Virus record (IMG/VR): IMGVR_UViG_3300031240_000026
Span: 1-35,933 of that record
From: a virus
Length of the DNA: 35,933 nt
Reading direction: 5' to 3' (one strand)
Below are positions 35,587 to 35,933 of this stretch, one piece after another. The position numbers and the translations under genes were made by a program. Position 1 is the stretch's first letter, and each line of letters opens with the position of its first letter. Under the pieces are notes generated by a model, which ran no database searches, was not told the origin of the DNA, and worked only from the letters and a program-made list of their open reading frames with translations.

Positions 35587-35933
35587 TTTCGTCTGGATTA
35601 AATTTTTTCCCTTTTACTTTTGAAAAATCAATATCTTTTACTTCTATTTCTGGCTTCCAAGCAATTAAACCTAAATCCAGCATCAGTATACTCTCAACTC
35701 TAGCCCAATCAACAAATGGTCGATCAGATAAGGTTGAATCTACTTTTAATGGACATCCCAATGCTGCATCATCAATGATTAATTGACCGTAAGCTTTAGG
35801 ACTTTTAGTCCAATATGATTGAGTTGGATTCGATTGAATACCAAATAATGTTATATCATTTATCTTAAACCAATTAACAGCTTCATCTAAAGTATTACCT
35901 TTAAAATTACTTCTCATAGTAAATAAGATAAGC
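35579..35933 (-). CDS. HAD-like hydrolase, 5' end outside the window
   Basis: In frame with the visible part the reading frame continues past the right edge: the residues before the first internal Met are LILFT, so LILFTMRSNFKGNTLDEAV is read through, matching the LILWT-R-x-G-x-LDEAV segment of BT0820-type HAD proteins. Later SYWTKSPKAYGQLIIDDAALGCPL (about residues 33-56 of the visible part, read in pieces) holds the metal-binding Asp pair of this family. The N-terminal DFDGT lies beyond the window. The substrate is unknown. Confidence 0.75.
   Translation of the reverse strand, partial: LILFTMRSNFKGNTLDEAVNWFKINDITLFGIQSNPTQSYWTKSPKAYGQLIIDDAALGCPLKVDSTLSDRPFVDWARVESILMLDLGLIAWKPEIEVKDIDFSKVKGKKFNPDENV

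Noticed and set aside
1-35933. Recoded stop codons (TAG read as glutamine), prompted by the phage GlnRS
   Set aside because: TAG is rare but acts as an ordinary stop at 18500 and 6921, where readthrough would run into promoters or neighbouring genes; genes look intact with standard code.
1-35933. CRISPR array, insertion sequence or integrase
   Set aside because: No regularly spaced repeats, transposase-like protein or recombinase found on reading either strand.

Overview
The window looks like part of the genome of a large, AT-rich double-stranded DNA phage (or phage-like element) infecting a member of the Bacteroidetes, probably a flavobacterium-like host. That is an inference. It rests on dense, overlapping, one-direction gene packing; many tiny unknown genes; three different homing-endonuclease families; a phage-type sigma factor and a set of host-like metabolic and translation genes; and promoters matching the Bacteroidetes housekeeping pattern (-33 TTTG, -7 TAnnTTTG). 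No capsid, tail, terminase, polymerase, integrase or tRNA gene is seen here, so the phage assignment depends on gene style and not on hallmark genes.

Almost every gene is on the minus strand and is read from high to low coordinates. The exceptions are an HNH homing endonuclease (6303-6923) and a probable 26-codon mini-gene (13861-13941). Many neighbours overlap by 4 nt (ATGA) or abut. Fifteen minus-strand promoters were found with a -33 box, exactly 20 nt, then TACCTTTG or a close variant. They divide the window into operons whose first gene is either leaderless or has a short leader.

Layout: (1) 1-6127 holds about 22 small genes, mostly unknown, including several one-helix membrane peptides, a Ser/His-rich exported protein and a lipoprotein. 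(2) 6128-7005 holds the HNH endonuclease, an orphan promoter and a truncated reading frame. (3) 7006-13789 is a set of short operons and single-gene units of unknown function with very compact promoter/terminator junctions. (4) 13790-14100 is a convergent mini-gene region. (5) 14098-18447 carries two members of a small paralogous family, the sigma factor, SmpB, a ferritin-like di-iron protein, a tiny kinase-like protein and dephospho-CoA kinase. (6) 18500-22056 carries two metallophosphoesterases separated by a LAGLIDADG endonuclease, and a glycosyltransferase. (7) 22109-29671 is a long operon with glutaminyl-tRNA synthetase, a CMP/dCMP deaminase-like protein, RNase R, a double GNAT protein, PPK2 polyphosphate kinase and a zinc metallopeptidase-like protein. 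(8) 29743-31361 is a HAD phosphatase-like gene interrupted by a GIY-YIG endonuclease, with a duplicated 5' end. (9) 31403-35933 carries translation initiation factor IF-3, a nucleoside 2-deoxyribosyltransferase-like protein, a YhbQ-like GIY-YIG protein, an Smr-domain protein, a Nudix hydrolase, a ParB-like protein, a CsaA-like tRNA-binding protein and the end of a second HAD protein.

The unifying theme is control of translation and RNA turnover: IF-3 (initiation), GlnRS (charging), a tRNA-binding protein, SmpB plus RNase R (ribosome rescue and non-stop mRNA decay), Smr, and a sigma factor for transcription. CoaE, PPK2, Nudix, deaminase and deoxyribosyltransferase add cofactor and nucleotide metabolism. 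The most striking items are the precise promoter grammar with leaderless starts and terminator/promoter fusion, the endonuclease-split HAD gene with a synonymously recoded copy, and the rescue/initiation gene set.
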